Numbered from the stretch's first letter, positions 16,329 to 26,082 are shown. The stretch is DNA of 64,000 bases from Bordetella genomosp. 4 (GCF_002261185.1 NZ_NEVQ01000013.1:868001-932000), one strand, 5' to 3'. Numbers and translations are program-made. The notes: generated from the letters alone by a model not told the origin.

Positions 16329-17267
16329 GTGACGCTTCCAGATCGAGTCGAGATCGTGGAGGTAGGCCTGCGCGACGGATTGCAGATCGAATCCGAGTTT
16401 GTGCCTACCGACACGAAAGTCGATATTCTCCACGCCTTGATAGATGCCGGCGTGCGGCATTTCGAGGCTACCTCCTTTGTGTCCCCGCGCGCCGTCCCGC
16501 AGATGCGCGATGCGATCGACGTGCTCGCAGGGGTGCGCAAACAGCCGGGGGTCGTACTGAGTGCCTTGGCTCCCAACCGCAAAGGCGTCGAGCGTGCGCT
16601 GGAATCTGAGGCAGACGAAGTAGTGGTTTTCTTGTCGGCCACGGAAAGCCACAACCTGAAAAACCTGAACCGACCTATCGAGCAGTCGCTACGCGATATC
16701 GAAGAGATCGCCGAATTGCTCAAGGACAAACCGTTGAAACGCAAGGGCGCCATTGCCGTCGCCTTCGGCTGTCCATTTGAAGGCGATGTGGACCTGGGCA
16801 CGATCAAGACCATCTTCAACCGCTTCGTAGACCTGGGATTCAACGCGGTAACGCTGGGCGATACCACCGGCATGGCAACACCGAAGCTCGTACGGCAGAC
16901 AGTAGAAGCCCTGCGCGCCGAAGCCCCCGACATGAAGATATCCCTGCATTTTCATAACACGCGCGGCATAGGCCTGGTCAATGTTGTCGAAGGCCTGCGT
17001 GCAGGCATTACGTCCTATGAGTCCTCATTGGCAGGCCTTGGCGGATGTCCGTTCGCACCCGGCGCCACCGGCAATATCTGTACCGAGGACCTGGTCTATT
17101 TGCTGGACGAAATGGGCATCGACAGCGGCATTGACCTGCAGGCGTTGATCCGCATTGCACAGCGTCTGGAAGGCGTAGTAGGACGGCGCCTGCCCGGGCA
17201 ATTGATGAAGGCGGGCCCGCGTCTCAATCTGCATGATGTGCATGCCGCCACTGCTGCTGTGGGTTAA
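16329..17267 (+). CDS. hydroxymethylglutaryl-CoA lyase family protein
   Basis: 312 residues, GTG start with AGGAG about 9 nt upstream. It is a DRE-TIM metallolyase barrel: VEVGLRDGLQIE near residue 8 carries the catalytic Arg-Asp, FHNTRGIG the metal-binding His, and GLGGCPFAPGATGN near 237 the catalytic Cys loop of the HMG-CoA lyase signature. The family cleaves 3-hydroxy-acyl-CoAs such as HMG-CoA or citramalyl-type CoA esters to acetyl-CoA or pyruvate plus a keto acid. Together with the CaiB-type transferase gene downstream it probably performs the cleavage step of an organic-acid degradation path; the exact substrate is unknown. Confidence 0.88.
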   Translation: MTLPDRVEIVEVGLRDGLQIESEFVPTDTKVDILHALIDAGVRHFEATSFVSPRAVPQMRDAIDVLAGVRKQPGVVLSALAPNRKGVERALESEADEVVVFLSATESHNLKNLNRPIEQSLRDIEEIAELLKDKPLKRKGAIAVAFGCPFEGDVDLGTIKTIFNRFVDLGFNAVTLGDTTGMATPKLVRQTVEALRAEAPDMKISLHFHNTRGIGLVNVVEGLRAGITSYESSLAGLGGCPFAPGATGNICTEDLVYLLDEMGIDSGIDLQALIRIAQRLEGVVGRRLPGQLMKAGPRLNLHDVHAATAAVG

Positions 17268-17282
17268 CGCCGAGGAGCCTTG

Positions 17283-18254
17283 ATGAACGATACGACCGGT
17301 CTATCGCCCGCGGCACTGCCGCTCTCGGCGATACGTGAAACTGCCGTCAATCTCAACCGTCCGGAATGTGTGCTTTGCACCGCCGCGGGGGATCTTTACG
17401 TTTCGGATAAAGCTGGCGGTATTCGGCACATCCAGTCCAATGGCGACGCCCGCCTGATTGGCGCCCAACCAGGCCTCATTCCCAATGGCTTTGCCCTGAT
17501 GCGCGACGGATCCTTTACCGTCGCCAATCTGGCCGATAACGGCGGTGTATGGCGCATTACCCGCAATGGACAGGCGACGCCCCATATCCAGGAGATCGAT
17601 GGCGTCGCGCTACCCAGTGTAAATTTTGTCTGGCTGGATGACGCGGAACGATTGTGGATTTGCGTCAGCACCGTACGCAAAGGCGATCATCAGTTCCGCC
17701 GCGATATAGCCGATGGATTCATCGCAGTGCAGGACCAGCAAGGCGTGCGCGTCGTCGCACAGGACATACATTGGACTAATGAATGCCGTGCGGATCCCAC
17801 AGGTCAGTTCCTCTATGTAAACGAGACCTTCGGCCGCCGCCTGCTGCGCTTTCGCATCGGAGCGCGCGGCACCCTGAGTGAACGCACTGTCATTACCGAA
17901 TTTGGCAAAGGCACCTATCCGGATGGCATGGCGGTAGACGAAGAAGGCCATGTCTGGGTCATCAGCGTTGTGTCCAACCGCGTCATCCGCGTCAGCCCTG
18001 ACGGCAAACAACAACTGATCATCGAAGACCTCGATACTGCACATATCGACAAGCTGGAAACCGAATATCTCGCGAATCGCCTGAGCCGCCCCCTGGTGTA
18101 CGACAACCATAGCGTCAAGCTGCAGAACATCACCAGCCTGGCCTTTGGCGGACCCGATAGAAAAACGGCATATATGGGCTGCATCAACGGCACCTCGCTG
18201 GCGGTGTTCGACGCCCCTGTCGCTGGCCTGAAGCCCGTGCACTGGAACTGGTAA
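17283..18254 (+). CDS. SMP-30/gluconolactonase-like beta-propeller hydrolase
   Basis: 323 residues from the ATG at 17283, with GAGGAG about 5 nt upstream. The sequence is a six-bladed propeller with the SMP-30/LRE pattern: RPECVLCTAAGDLYVSDKAG at the first blade holds the metal-binding Glu, WTNECRADPTGQFLYVNE the metal-binding Asn, and YPDGMAVDEEGHVWV the Asp-Gly block. These are Ca- or Zn-dependent lactone or ester hydrolases. It has no signal peptide, so it is cytosolic. It begins 15 nt after the lyase gene and is probably co-transcribed; it may open a lactone before CoA activation. Confidence 0.88.
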   Translation: MNDTTGLSPAALPLSAIRETAVNLNRPECVLCTAAGDLYVSDKAGGIRHIQSNGDARLIGAQPGLIPNGFALMRDGSFTVANLADNGGVWRITRNGQATPHIQEIDGVALPSVNFVWLDDAERLWICVSTVRKGDHQFRRDIADGFIAVQDQQGVRVVAQDIHWTNECRADPTGQFLYVNETFGRRLLRFRIGARGTLSERTVITEFGKGTYPDGMAVDEEGHVWVISVVSNRVIRVSPDGKQQLIIEDLDTAHIDKLETEYLANRLSRPLVYDNHSVKLQNITSLAFGGPDRKTAYMGCINGTSLAVFDAPVAGLKPVHWNW

Positions 18255-18328
18255 AGATCGGCGCGATTTACATGCGCATCACAAAGGCAATACGTCCGTA
18301 GACGACGAGCCCCCAAGGAGGAGACATC

Positions 18329-19357
18329 ATGAAGCAGCAATGGCTTACGCAGGCCTGCAGGCAAAAAATATTGTTGACGGTATCGGTGGCCGCCGCGCTC
18401 GTCGCCGGCACATTAGGTTTCGCAGGCGACGTGCAGGCGCGCGAGATGAAGATCGCCACCATCGCCGCCTCAAACAGCCCTTGGGACCATGCGATGCGCG
18501 CCTTCGCTGACGAGGCGGCCAAACAGTCACAAGACGATCTGAAGGTACATGTCTATACCGACGGACAACTCGGGGATATCAGCAAGATCCTCTCGTCCAT
18601 GCAGTTAGGCACCTTGGACATGGGATATTTTGGCCTGGGTTCGGTGGTCTTTCTGCGCGGCGCGCAACCCCTGAACATTCTGTACGCGCCCTACTTATTC
18701 AAAAGCGGCGAGCAAGCCGAACGTATCGTCAATAGCGAAGAATTCCAAAAACTTTTCGACGAGGTCGCCAAGAAGTCCGGCGTCCGGGTGTTTGCCGCTT
18801 TCGGCATCCGGTCGCCCCGCGCGCTGCAGACCGTCTCACGCGCGATCAACAAACCGGAGGACGTGAAAGGCTTGAAACTGCGCATTCCGTCCATTCCGAT
18901 CCTGAAGACCACGTTTGAAACGCTGGGCGCGCAGGTGGTTCCTTTGGGCATGACAGAGATCTATACCGCCTTGGGCAGAGGCATGATAGACGGGCAGGAC
19001 AATGGTTTCGATCTGTCCATTCCGCTGCGCTTTCATGAGGAAGCCAAATATTGGGCTGCGACAGACCACGCCTATGAACTCACCGGCTGGTTCATTTCCG
19101 AACGCACCTGGCAGGGCCTGAGCGACAAAGAGCGTGCTGCCCTTGTCGCCGCTGCCAAGGCCGGCGGCCAAGTCGCGACGAAACTGGACAAGGAACTGGA
19201 CGACAACGCCGTCAAAATCCTGAAAGATGCCGGCGTGACCTATACGCAACCCGACAAAGCCGCGTTCCAGGCCGCGCTGGCCAACGTCTACAAACAATAC
19301 GAGGGCAAAGATTGGCCCGAAGGCCTGGTCGAGCGCATTCAAAAAATGCAGGAGTGA
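18329..19357 (+). CDS. dctP: TRAP transporter substrate-binding protein DctP
   Basis: 342 residues, strong AAGGAGGAG before the ATG. A signal peptide with a hydrophobic core around residues 16-31 is cleaved probably after VQA near residue 37. The mature part has the DctP pattern, including DGQLGDISKILSSMQLGTLDMG and IRSPRALQTVSRAINKPEDVKGLKLRIP, where the Arg in the last block typically binds a substrate carboxylate. It is the periplasmic receptor delivering an organic acid to the DctQM permease encoded next. Confidence 0.93.
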   Translation: MKQQWLTQACRQKILLTVSVAAALVAGTLGFAGDVQAREMKIATIAASNSPWDHAMRAFADEAAKQSQDDLKVHVYTDGQLGDISKILSSMQLGTLDMGYFGLGSVVFLRGAQPLNILYAPYLFKSGEQAERIVNSEEFQKLFDEVAKKSGVRVFAAFGIRSPRALQTVSRAINKPEDVKGLKLRIPSIPILKTTFETLGAQVVPLGMTEIYTALGRGMIDGQDNGFDLSIPLRFHEEAKYWAATDHAYELTGWFISERTWQGLSDKERAALVAAAKAGGQVATKLDKELDDNAVKILKDAGVTYTQPDKAAFQAALANVYKQYEGKDWPEGLVERIQKMQE

Positions 19358-19360
19358 ACC

Positions 19361-19963
19361 ATGAGCGTGCCGATACGCGCGGCTGCACCCTCCTCTGCTG
19401 TCTTGCACAGCGCCACCGGTTGGCGTTCGTGGGTATTGCGAGCGGACCGCGTGGTTTGCTGGATCGGCCGATTGAGCGTCGTCCTGACGCTGGCCGTCGT
19501 GCTGATATCCTGTTTTTTCCAGGTGCTGGACCGCTATGCCCTGAAAACCCAGTTCGATGCCTGGGACCAGATAGCGCGTATCGGCATGCTGTGGTCTGCC
19601 TTTTTAGGTGCGGCGATGGCGCTGCGGGAGCGCCGCAACGTGGTCATCGATATCATCGACCGACATCTGTCTGAACGCGTGCGCAAGGTCCGAGATAGAC
19701 TTTTTGATGCACTGCTGCTCGTGCTGGCCATTACGCTGTTCGTCAAAGGACTGGATGTGGTCGCCGTCGGCCGGTTTCAAGACATCGTAGGGACGCCGTT
19801 CACCTATGCCGTGAGCTATGCCTCCCTGACAACGGGCATGGTGTTTTTCATCCTGTTTTTGGCTCTGCGTCTGATCATTCCTCAGGCACCGCCTCCACAG
19901 GATGTCTTTCACACCGAGCCGGACGTGGACCATACGGCGGTGCCGCCAGGAGACCCGTCATGA
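19361..19963 (+). CDS. dctQ: TRAP transporter small permease DctQ
   Basis: 200 residues with four hydrophobic helices (about 38-60, 73-93, 112-132, 147-170), the usual DctQ topology, and the family block WDQIARIGMLWSAFLGAAMALRERR. It begins 3 nt after dctP and its stop overlaps the dctM start (ATGA), so the three are translated as a unit. It is the inner-membrane small subunit required with DctM for sodium-driven uptake. Confidence 0.92.
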   Translation: MSVPIRAAAPSSAVLHSATGWRSWVLRADRVVCWIGRLSVVLTLAVVLISCFFQVLDRYALKTQFDAWDQIARIGMLWSAFLGAAMALRERRNVVIDIIDRHLSERVRKVRDRLFDALLLVLAITLFVKGLDVVAVGRFQDIVGTPFTYAVSYASLTTGMVFFILFLALRLIIPQAPPPQDVFHTEPDVDHTAVPPGDPS

Positions 19964-21240
19964 TCATCGGCTCGGTCATTCTGTTCATTGTGCTGATATT
20001 GATAGGCCTGGATATTGGTTTTTCGATGATTACGGCAGCGATGGTGGGCATGCTGTTCAAATCGGGCGGCGGCGTAGACATCGTGCAGGCGCCGCTGACA
20101 ATGCTCGGCAGCATCGACGAAACTGCCCTGGTGGCGATTCCCCTATTCATTCTGGCTGGCGAGCTGATGAACCGCGGCGGCGTCACCCTGCGCCTGATCG
20201 ACTGGTCCATGGCAATGGTGGGCCACTTGCGCGGCAGTCTGTCGCAGGTCTCGTTGACCACCAATCTGGTCATGGCCGGCATCAGCGGCTCAGCCGTCGC
20301 CGACGCCAGCGCCATTGGCACGGCGATGATTCCGTCGATGAAACAAGAGGGCTATCGACGCGGCTACCCAGAGGCCGTCATCGCGTGCGGCGCCATGTTG
20401 GGCCCTATCCTGCCGCCCTCCATCCCGATGATCGTCTACGCTGTGCTGGCCAATTTGTCGATCATCCGCCTGTTCCTGGCAGGCGTCATTCCCGGCTTCA
20501 TGTTGCTGGCAGGCTATATGGCCATATGCGCATGGCAGGCGCGCCGTCATCACTATCGCTCGCGGCCCAGGGCCAGCTGGCCGGAACGTGCTCGCGTGAC
20601 GCGTGCGTCGATCTGGGCGTTGATGATGCCCATCTTGATCATCGTGGGAATTCGTTTTGGCCTGTTGACGGATACCGAAGCGGCCGCCTTTGTCGCGGTC
20701 TATGCCCTGTTGGTTGGCCTGCTGGTGTATCGCGAACTGAAGCCGGGGAATTTGAGCGAAGTGTTCTATTCGGCCGGCCGCACTATGGCGGTGGTGTTGT
20801 TTCTGCTCGCGGCGGCGGGCCCGTTCAGTTGGCTGATCAGCGAATCTCGTGTCGCGGCCTCGATTGCCCATGCCATTTTGGGGATATCGGATCAACCTTG
20901 GGTGATCCTGTTGACGGTGAATGTTTTTCTTATCCTGGTCGGAAAGATCCTGGAACCCCTGCCCGCCATGATCATCACGTTGCCTGCGCTGTTGCCGATC
21001 GGTGCACAACTAGGCATGGATCCGATCCAGTACGCGATGATTTTGATCCTGAATCTGATGACCGGCATGCTGACACCGCCCGTCGGCATTCTGCTCTTTG
21101 TGACCTCTGCGGTAGGCCGCACCCCTATCGGCCCTATCGTACGCGAGGTCATTCCGTTCTTTATCTGGTCGTTGATCGTCCTCGCATTGATCTGCGCCTT
21201 TCCTCCACTGACTTTATGGCTACCCAGCCTGGGCGGCTGA
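19960..21240 (+). CDS. dctM: TRAP transporter large permease DctM
   Basis: 426 residues, twelve or so hydrophobic helices over the whole length, with typical DctM blocks AGELMNRGGVTLRLIDW, SGSAVADASAIGTAMIP and MLTPPVGILLFVTSAVG. It is the ion-coupled transport channel. The start ATG overlaps the dctQ stop. A longer overlapping reading frame (19902-21257) exists in another phase but is not membrane-like and is a shadow. Confidence 0.93.
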   Translation: MIIGSVILFIVLILIGLDIGFSMITAAMVGMLFKSGGGVDIVQAPLTMLGSIDETALVAIPLFILAGELMNRGGVTLRLIDWSMAMVGHLRGSLSQVSLTTNLVMAGISGSAVADASAIGTAMIPSMKQEGYRRGYPEAVIACGAMLGPILPPSIPMIVYAVLANLSIIRLFLAGVIPGFMLLAGYMAICAWQARRHHYRSRPRASWPERARVTRASIWALMMPILIIVGIRFGLLTDTEAAAFVAVYALLVGLLVYRELKPGNLSEVFYSAGRTMAVVLFLLAAAGPFSWLISESRVAASIAHAILGISDQPWVILLTVNVFLILVGKILEPLPAMIITLPALLPIGAQLGMDPIQYAMILILNLMTGMLTPPVGILLFVTSAVGRTPIGPIVREVIPFFIWSLIVLALICAFPPLTLWLPSLGG

Positions 21241-21243
21241 CAC

Positions 21244-22449
21244 ATGCATCCATCTGAACAAGACACGAACATGCCATTGACGGGAATTCGCGTTCTCGAT
21301 CTGACTCGAATTATCTCCGGCCCCTACTGCACGTCGATCCTGGCGGATATGGGCGCCGAGGTGATCAAAATCGAAACGCCGGGTGAAGGTGACCCAGTAC
21401 GCCGCCAGGGTGTCATTCGCGATGGCCTGAGTTGGTATTTCGCGAACTACAACCGCAACAAGAAATCCGTGACCCTGGACTTGTACAGCCAGGAAGGCAA
21501 GGACATTTTGCGCAGCCTGATCCCGCGCTGCGATGTCATCATCGAGAACTATCGCCCGGGCATCATGGAAAAAATGGGCTTGGGCAGCGACGCGCTGAAG
21601 GTCCTGCGGCCCGACATCATTCACTGCAGTATCAACGGATTCGGCACATCGGGCCCCTACCGTGACCGGCCTTCGTTCGATTTCATCGCCCAGGCCATGA
21701 GCGGATTCATGAGCCTGAATGGCGCGGAAAGTGATCCTCCCATGCGTGCCGCACCGCCTATCAGCGATTTGATTGCCGGGATGAACGGCGCATTGGGCGT
21801 CATGGCTGCACTACTGCGGCGTGACCGCACGGGCCGCGGCGATACGATCAGCGTCAGCCTGCTGAGCAGCATGATAGGCCTGCTTAGTTTTCATGCGGCA
21901 AACTATTTCGCCAATGGACAACTGCCTGCCCGCACCGGCAACGATCACGGCATCGTCGCGCCATACGGTCTGTTCGAAACGGCAGACGGCCAGGTGGCGA
22001 TTGCGCCGTCCAACGACGCAATGTATGAAAAACTCCTCGATGCGCTGGAATTACAGGAGTTGCGCACCCATCCCGATTTCCAGGCAAACGCCGATCGCAT
22101 GCTGAACCGGACGTCGATCAAGGCCATCGTCGAGGCACGCACTCGAGAACAACCTACGCACTACTGGATCGAGCGCTTGAATCGCTACGGTGTGCCGTGC
22201 GGACCAGTGATGAACCTGCGAGAGGTCTTTGCCGATCCCCAAGTCGCAGATCAAGAAATGGCGATTGACGTCCCGCATCCGGATGGCCAACAAGTACGCA
22301 TGCTGGGCTTTCCTGTGAAATTCACCGAAGCACCCTGCCGGGCATATCGCGCGTCACCAGAACTCGGGGCTGACACCGATGACGTGCTCACCGAGCTGGG
22401 GCTCTCTCGCGAATACATAGCCCAACTGCGCCAAGCCGGCAAAATCTGA
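21244..22449 (+). CDS. CaiB/BaiF family CoA-transferase
   Basis: 401 residues; an inner ATG at 21271 (MPLTGIRVLDLTRIISGP) gives the classical family start and may be the real one. The class III CoA-transferase pattern is clear: GAEVIKIETPGEGDPVR, LFDLYSQEGK-type block near 80, and RPSFDFIAQAMSG near residue 145, where the Asp forms the acyl-CoA anhydride intermediate. It moves CoA between carboxylic acids, typically from succinyl-CoA. It starts 4 nt after dctM, which ties uptake directly to CoA activation of the imported acid. Confidence 0.9.
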   Translation: MHPSEQDTNMPLTGIRVLDLTRIISGPYCTSILADMGAEVIKIETPGEGDPVRRQGVIRDGLSWYFANYNRNKKSVTLDLYSQEGKDILRSLIPRCDVIIENYRPGIMEKMGLGSDALKVLRPDIIHCSINGFGTSGPYRDRPSFDFIAQAMSGFMSLNGAESDPPMRAAPPISDLIAGMNGALGVMAALLRRDRTGRGDTISVSLLSSMIGLLSFHAANYFANGQLPARTGNDHGIVAPYGLFETADGQVAIAPSNDAMYEKLLDALELQELRTHPDFQANADRMLNRTSIKAIVEARTREQPTHYWIERLNRYGVPCGPVMNLREVFADPQVADQEMAIDVPHPDGQQVRMLGFPVKFTEAPCRAYRASPELGADTDDVLTELGLSREYIAQLRQAGKI

Positions 22450-22548
22450 AATACCTACACAAGGCCTGCACTCGGGCCTTATTCGCATCGAGCAGTACAC
22501 AACGCTGGCATCATGACCAGCGCACAACCCCCAAAGGAGACAGACATC

Positions 22549-23514
22549 ATGCTACGTGCCACCCTACTCGCGGGCTGCTTTATGGCCCTTGCAATGCCCG
22601 CCGTGGCGCAAAAGAATTATCCCGACCAACCGATTCGCATCATCGTACCGTTCACCCCCGGCGGAGGTACCGATTTTCTCTCTCGTACCGTTGCGGCGAA
22701 ATTGGCCGAGACCACTAAATGGAACGTCGTCGCAGAAAACCGCGCCGGCGCGGGCGGCACGGTTGGTATCTCGGCCGCAGCACGCGCGCAACCCAACGGC
22801 TACGAAATCGTCATGGGCCAGACCGACAATCTGGCCGTCGCGCCCTCGCTCTATAGCAAACTCACTTATGACCCGATCAAGGACTTTGCACCCATCGGCA
22901 TCGTCGGCGAAGCCCCGCTGATCGTCGTGGCGGGCAAGAACAGCCCCTACAAGTCGTTGGACGATTTGATCAAAGCGGCCAAGAAAGCACCTGGCACCAT
23001 CAACTATGGTTCGCCCGGTGCAGGCACGATTACCCATCTGGCTGCGGAACTGCTGCAACAAAAGGCCGATATCAAACTGGTGCACGTGCCATACAAGGGC
23101 TCTGGTCCGGCGATGGCCGACCTGTTGGGCGGACAGATCCCCATCATCTTTACATCCATACCCTCGTCAGCACCGCAGATCAAAGCAGGCACCGTGATTC
23201 CCTTGGCGGTCACCTCGCCCAAGCGCAGCCCCGCCATGCCAGATGTACCAACCGTCGCCGAGCTGGGTTATCCCGATTTCGACGTACGCGTCTGGTATGG
23301 TTTGCTGGCGCCGGCACAGACAGACAAGCATATCGTGCAGACGTTGAATACGGAGCTGAACAAGATTCTTGCGCTCCAGGACATTAAAGACGCGCTGGCA
23401 GCTCAAGGCGCAACGGCCATGCCGACGACGCCTGATCAATTTGCGCAAACCATAGAGCACGATCTCCAAAAATGGAAACCGGTCATCAAGGCCGCCAATC
23501 TCAAACTGGACTAG
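22549..23514 (+). CDS. Bug-family (TctC-like) substrate-binding protein
   Basis: 321 residues from the ATG at 22549, which has AAAGGAGAC about 8 nt upstream; an in-frame ATG at 22513 lacks this. The signal peptide MLRATLLAGCFMALAMPAVA is followed by YPDQPIRIIVPFTPGGGTDF, the beta-strand and glycine loop that define Bug receptors of tripartite tricarboxylate transport. These are highly expanded in Bordetella relatives. No tctA or tctB is nearby, so it is an orphan receptor, perhaps a sensor or a partner of a remote permease. Having it beside a complete TRAP system is unusual but not unique. Confidence 0.92.
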   Translation: MLRATLLAGCFMALAMPAVAQKNYPDQPIRIIVPFTPGGGTDFLSRTVAAKLAETTKWNVVAENRAGAGGTVGISAAARAQPNGYEIVMGQTDNLAVAPSLYSKLTYDPIKDFAPIGIVGEAPLIVVAGKNSPYKSLDDLIKAAKKAPGTINYGSPGAGTITHLAAELLQQKADIKLVHVPYKGSGPAMADLLGGQIPIIFTSIPSSAPQIKAGTVIPLAVTSPKRSPAMPDVPTVAELGYPDFDVRVWYGLLAPAQTDKHIVQTLNTELNKILALQDIKDALAAQGATAMPTTPDQFAQTIEHDLQKWKPVIKAANLKLD

Positions 23515-23531
23515 CGGCCTGACTGCAGCGA

Positions 23532-23903
23532 CTACGCCGCCACACGCAGATGCCGCTTGCCGCGGCGGCCAGTGGCGGGGCCGGGGCTGGGGTTGAGCAG
23601 GCTGCTCGGGATATCGGCGAGCAGCGCTTGCTCGCCTGTTTGGCTGATCTGCCCTGGCAAGATCCAGCTCTTGCCATCACCGCACTCGGTGTCCCGCAGA
23701 TGTTGCGCAAGACGCATGGCGTCATGTTCCGCCCGCTCGCGGCTGGGACGGGCAACCTCGCAAAAACGCGTAAAGCTGAACGTCCAGTCGGATTCACGGC
23801 CAATGACCTCGACACACCCCCGGTATTCGCCCAGGTCGGCCTCGTGCACACGAGGACGAATGGTATAGCTCACCTTGGAAGCGAACGCAGCATAAGTGTC
23901 CAT
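23532..23903 (-). CDS. hypothetical protein of 123 residues
   Basis: The start ATG at 23903 has AGGGAG about 7 nt upstream. The first 75 residues (MDTYAAFASKVSYTIRPRVH onward) look like a compact alpha/beta domain with conserved-looking aromatic and acidic residues. The C-terminal 45 residues are rich in Pro, Ser and Arg and end in a basic GRRGKRHLRVAA tail. I do not recognise a family. It lies convergent to the Bug gene with a gap of 17 nt. Confidence 0.6.
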   Translation of the reverse strand: MDTYAAFASKVSYTIRPRVHEADLGEYRGCVEVIGRESDWTFSFTRFCEVARPSRERAEHDAMRLAQHLRDTECGDGKSWILPGQISQTGEQALLADIPSSLLNPSPGPATGRRGKRHLRVAA

Positions 23904-24044
23904 AGCGGATCTCCCTGATGATGTCCTGCCCATTCAGAGTAGACCAAGAACATGATCAAACTATGGCCATTTGCAATCTTTGAAAACCATTACGAAAAAG
24001 TTACATAAGCCATAATTCAGTACATTCGCGCCCGGCTTTTGACA

Positions 24045-25331
24045 TCAGATCTTGTCGGATCGCCGTTTTCCCCGGGAGCGAGCACTTTGACGGGGCGGGT
24101 TATTTTGGTCGGAATGTTGCGCTCCCGAGGTGAAATCCCCCGATTTTGTATCTGTAGAACGTTGCGCATGGGCCACACGAGGCGCTTGAGCGGGGCGCGC
24201 CTGGCTGGATGATCCGTCTTGCGGCATACGCCATTCATGACTGTCACGCCGCTGCGAACGCTGTCCTTTTCGTTGACCCGTCAAGGTCGCAAAATCCGAC
24301 GAAAACAAGTCCCACGATGCAATGAACAGCGCGGCGATCAACGGCCCGATCACAAAGCCGTTCAGCCCGAATAGCCCCATCCCGCCCAGCGTGGAAATCA
24401 GCACCACATAGTCGGGGAGCTTGGTGTCTTTACCGACCAGCAAGGGACGCAATACGTTGTCGACCATGCCGATCACCAGCACACCGTACAAAGCCAACGC
24501 CACGCCCTGCCACAGCTCGCCCGAGACCAGGAAATAGACGGCGACCGGCCCCCAGACCAAGCCTGCGCCGATGGCGGGCAGCAATGACAGAAATGCCATC
24601 ACTACGCCCCATAACACCGGCCCCTGGATGCCAAGTATGTAAAAAATCACCCCGCCCAGCGCCCCCTGCGCAGCCGCCACAGCGATGTTGCCTTTGACGG
24701 TTGCCCGGATCACGGTGGTGAATTTGCGCAGCAAGTGCAATTTGTGTGTATCGCTCAAGGGAATTGCCTCGCGCAACCGCGCCGACACAATCGAGCCATC
24801 ACGCAGCAAAAAGAACAGCAGATACAACATCACGCCAAAGCTGATCAGAAACTCAAAGGTGTTCTGGCCGATATTGAATGCCTGCGTGGCGATGTACTGA
24901 CTGCCTTGCATGGCGCCGGCAGTCAGCTTGTCCTGCATGCTGGATAGATCGCCGATTCCGAAACGATCCATCATGTTTTGCACGCTGGCGGGCATCGCAT
25001 CCAGTATCTGCTGCACATAAGAACCGAAGTTCAAATTCCCTGACTTGACGCGTTGATACAGACTGCTGCCCTCCTGCACCAGCGAGCCGGCAATGAACGT
25101 CACCGGTACGATCACCACCACCAACACCAGCATCAATGAGATCAGTGCCGCGAGATTGCGCCTGCCGCCGAGTTTGGCGGCGATGCGCCGATGAATCGGC
25201 GCAAAAATGATGGCTAGAATCGCGCCCCAGAAAACCGCGCCATACAGCGGCCACAATACCCAGACAAAGGCGATCGACACGACCACCAGGAGAAACAGGA
25301 AAAAGCGGTAATGCAGGTTGGAGCCATTCAT
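24045..25331 (-). CDS. AI-2E family transporter (PerM/YdiK type)
   Basis: 428 residues. About eight hydrophobic helices fill residues 8-345; the family blocks FFLLRDGSIVSARLREAIPL and LLPAIGAGLVWGPVAVYF are present, and GALGGVIFYILGIQGPVLWGV leads the membrane core. The last 80 residues are an unstructured basic Arg/Ser/Gln tail, longer than in most homologues. The family was named for AI-2 export but includes Na/H antiporters and permeases of unknown cargo, so substrate cannot be stated. Confidence 0.87.
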   Translation of the reverse strand: MNGSNLHYRFFLFLLVVVSIAFVWVLWPLYGAVFWGAILAIIFAPIHRRIAAKLGGRRNLAALISLMLVLVVVIVPVTFIAGSLVQEGSSLYQRVKSGNLNFGSYVQQILDAMPASVQNMMDRFGIGDLSSMQDKLTAGAMQGSQYIATQAFNIGQNTFEFLISFGVMLYLLFFLLRDGSIVSARLREAIPLSDTHKLHLLRKFTTVIRATVKGNIAVAAAQGALGGVIFYILGIQGPVLWGVVMAFLSLLPAIGAGLVWGPVAVYFLVSGELWQGVALALYGVLVIGMVDNVLRPLLVGKDTKLPDYVVLISTLGGMGLFGLNGFVIGPLIAALFIASWDLFSSDFATLTGQRKGQRSQRRDSHEWRMPQDGSSSQARPAQAPRVAHAQRSTDTKSGDFTSGAQHSDQNNPPRQSARSRGKRRSDKI

Positions 25332-25389
25332 AGCGTGAATTCCATGCGCGGCGTTGGCCGCGAGTGCTGCGATTGTACAAATGGTCGGA

Positions 25390-26082
25390 TCATAGGGGCT
25401 GCAATGTCTGCAAACGAGCTTGTGCCTGCTCGACAGCGGCAGCGTGACTATTCAACGTATCGAGCAGTTGGTTGAGCTCGCGTTGCACAGAGGGATCGCG
25501 CACAGCGGCAGAGTCGGCTTCGATCGTGATCTGATCCGCGTGCTTGGTGAGGAAATCCGCTACACGCAGGGCGTCATCCAAAGAAGCCAGGGCTATAGCA
25601 GTCAGCTCGTCCAGGACGCCGACCGGCTGGGTCGCGATTTTGTCGTAGGCTTTGGTGTACACCGGCTGCAGGTCCGCAGGCTGCTCCCATTCGGCACGCT
25701 CGGACTGCGCATGAGCCTGTGCCTGACGCAGTGCCTCTTGCCCGGCAGCCAAGGCTTGACGGTCGGCCAACAGGGTCTGGTGGCGTGCCTGCAGCTGCGC
25801 TAGCGATGCCAGCTCCTCGTGCTCGAAAGCATTCGTCAGATTCTGCATTTGTTGCTGGACAGCATTGTCCACGGCACTCAGCACCGCATATTGGTCGGCA
25901 TAATCGCCCAACGCATCACGCTGCGTCTCGTCCAGCGCGGGAACGCGGCGATCGGCCGTATCAATTACCTGAGTCTGCAGCCATGCAATAAACGCGGCAC
26001 GTTGCTCCGGCTCTTTATTGACGCAGCCGGCAATGGCCATACTCAGCAAGACGATGCTGATGAACTGAAAGGCGATACGCAT
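25390..26082 (-). CDS. DUF3053 lipoprotein
   Basis: 230 residues. The signal peptide ends with lipobox AIAGC (Cys near residue 19); the rest is highly helical and rich in Gln, Ala and Glu, with an AAFIAWLQTQVIDTADRRVP segment typical of DUF3053 (E. coli YiaF-like) proteins. It is predicted to be an envelope lipoprotein with a coiled-coil body. It lies about 58 nt upstream of the AI-2E gene on the same strand. Function unknown. Confidence 0.8.
   Translation of the reverse strand: MRIAFQFISIVLLSMAIAGCVNKEPEQRAAFIAWLQTQVIDTADRRVPALDETQRDALGDYADQYAVLSAVDNAVQQQMQNLTNAFEHEELASLAQLQARHQTLLADRQALAAGQEALRQAQAHAQSERAEWEQPADLQPVYTKAYDKIATQPVGVLDELTAIALASLDDALRVADFLTKHADQITIEADSAAVRDPSVQRELNQLLDTLNSHAAAVEQAQARLQTLQPL

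Noticed and set aside
19902-21257. 451-codon reading frame over dctM
   Set aside because: It overlaps dctM in another phase, lacks membrane helices and shows shadow composition; the frame from 19960 is a clear DctM.
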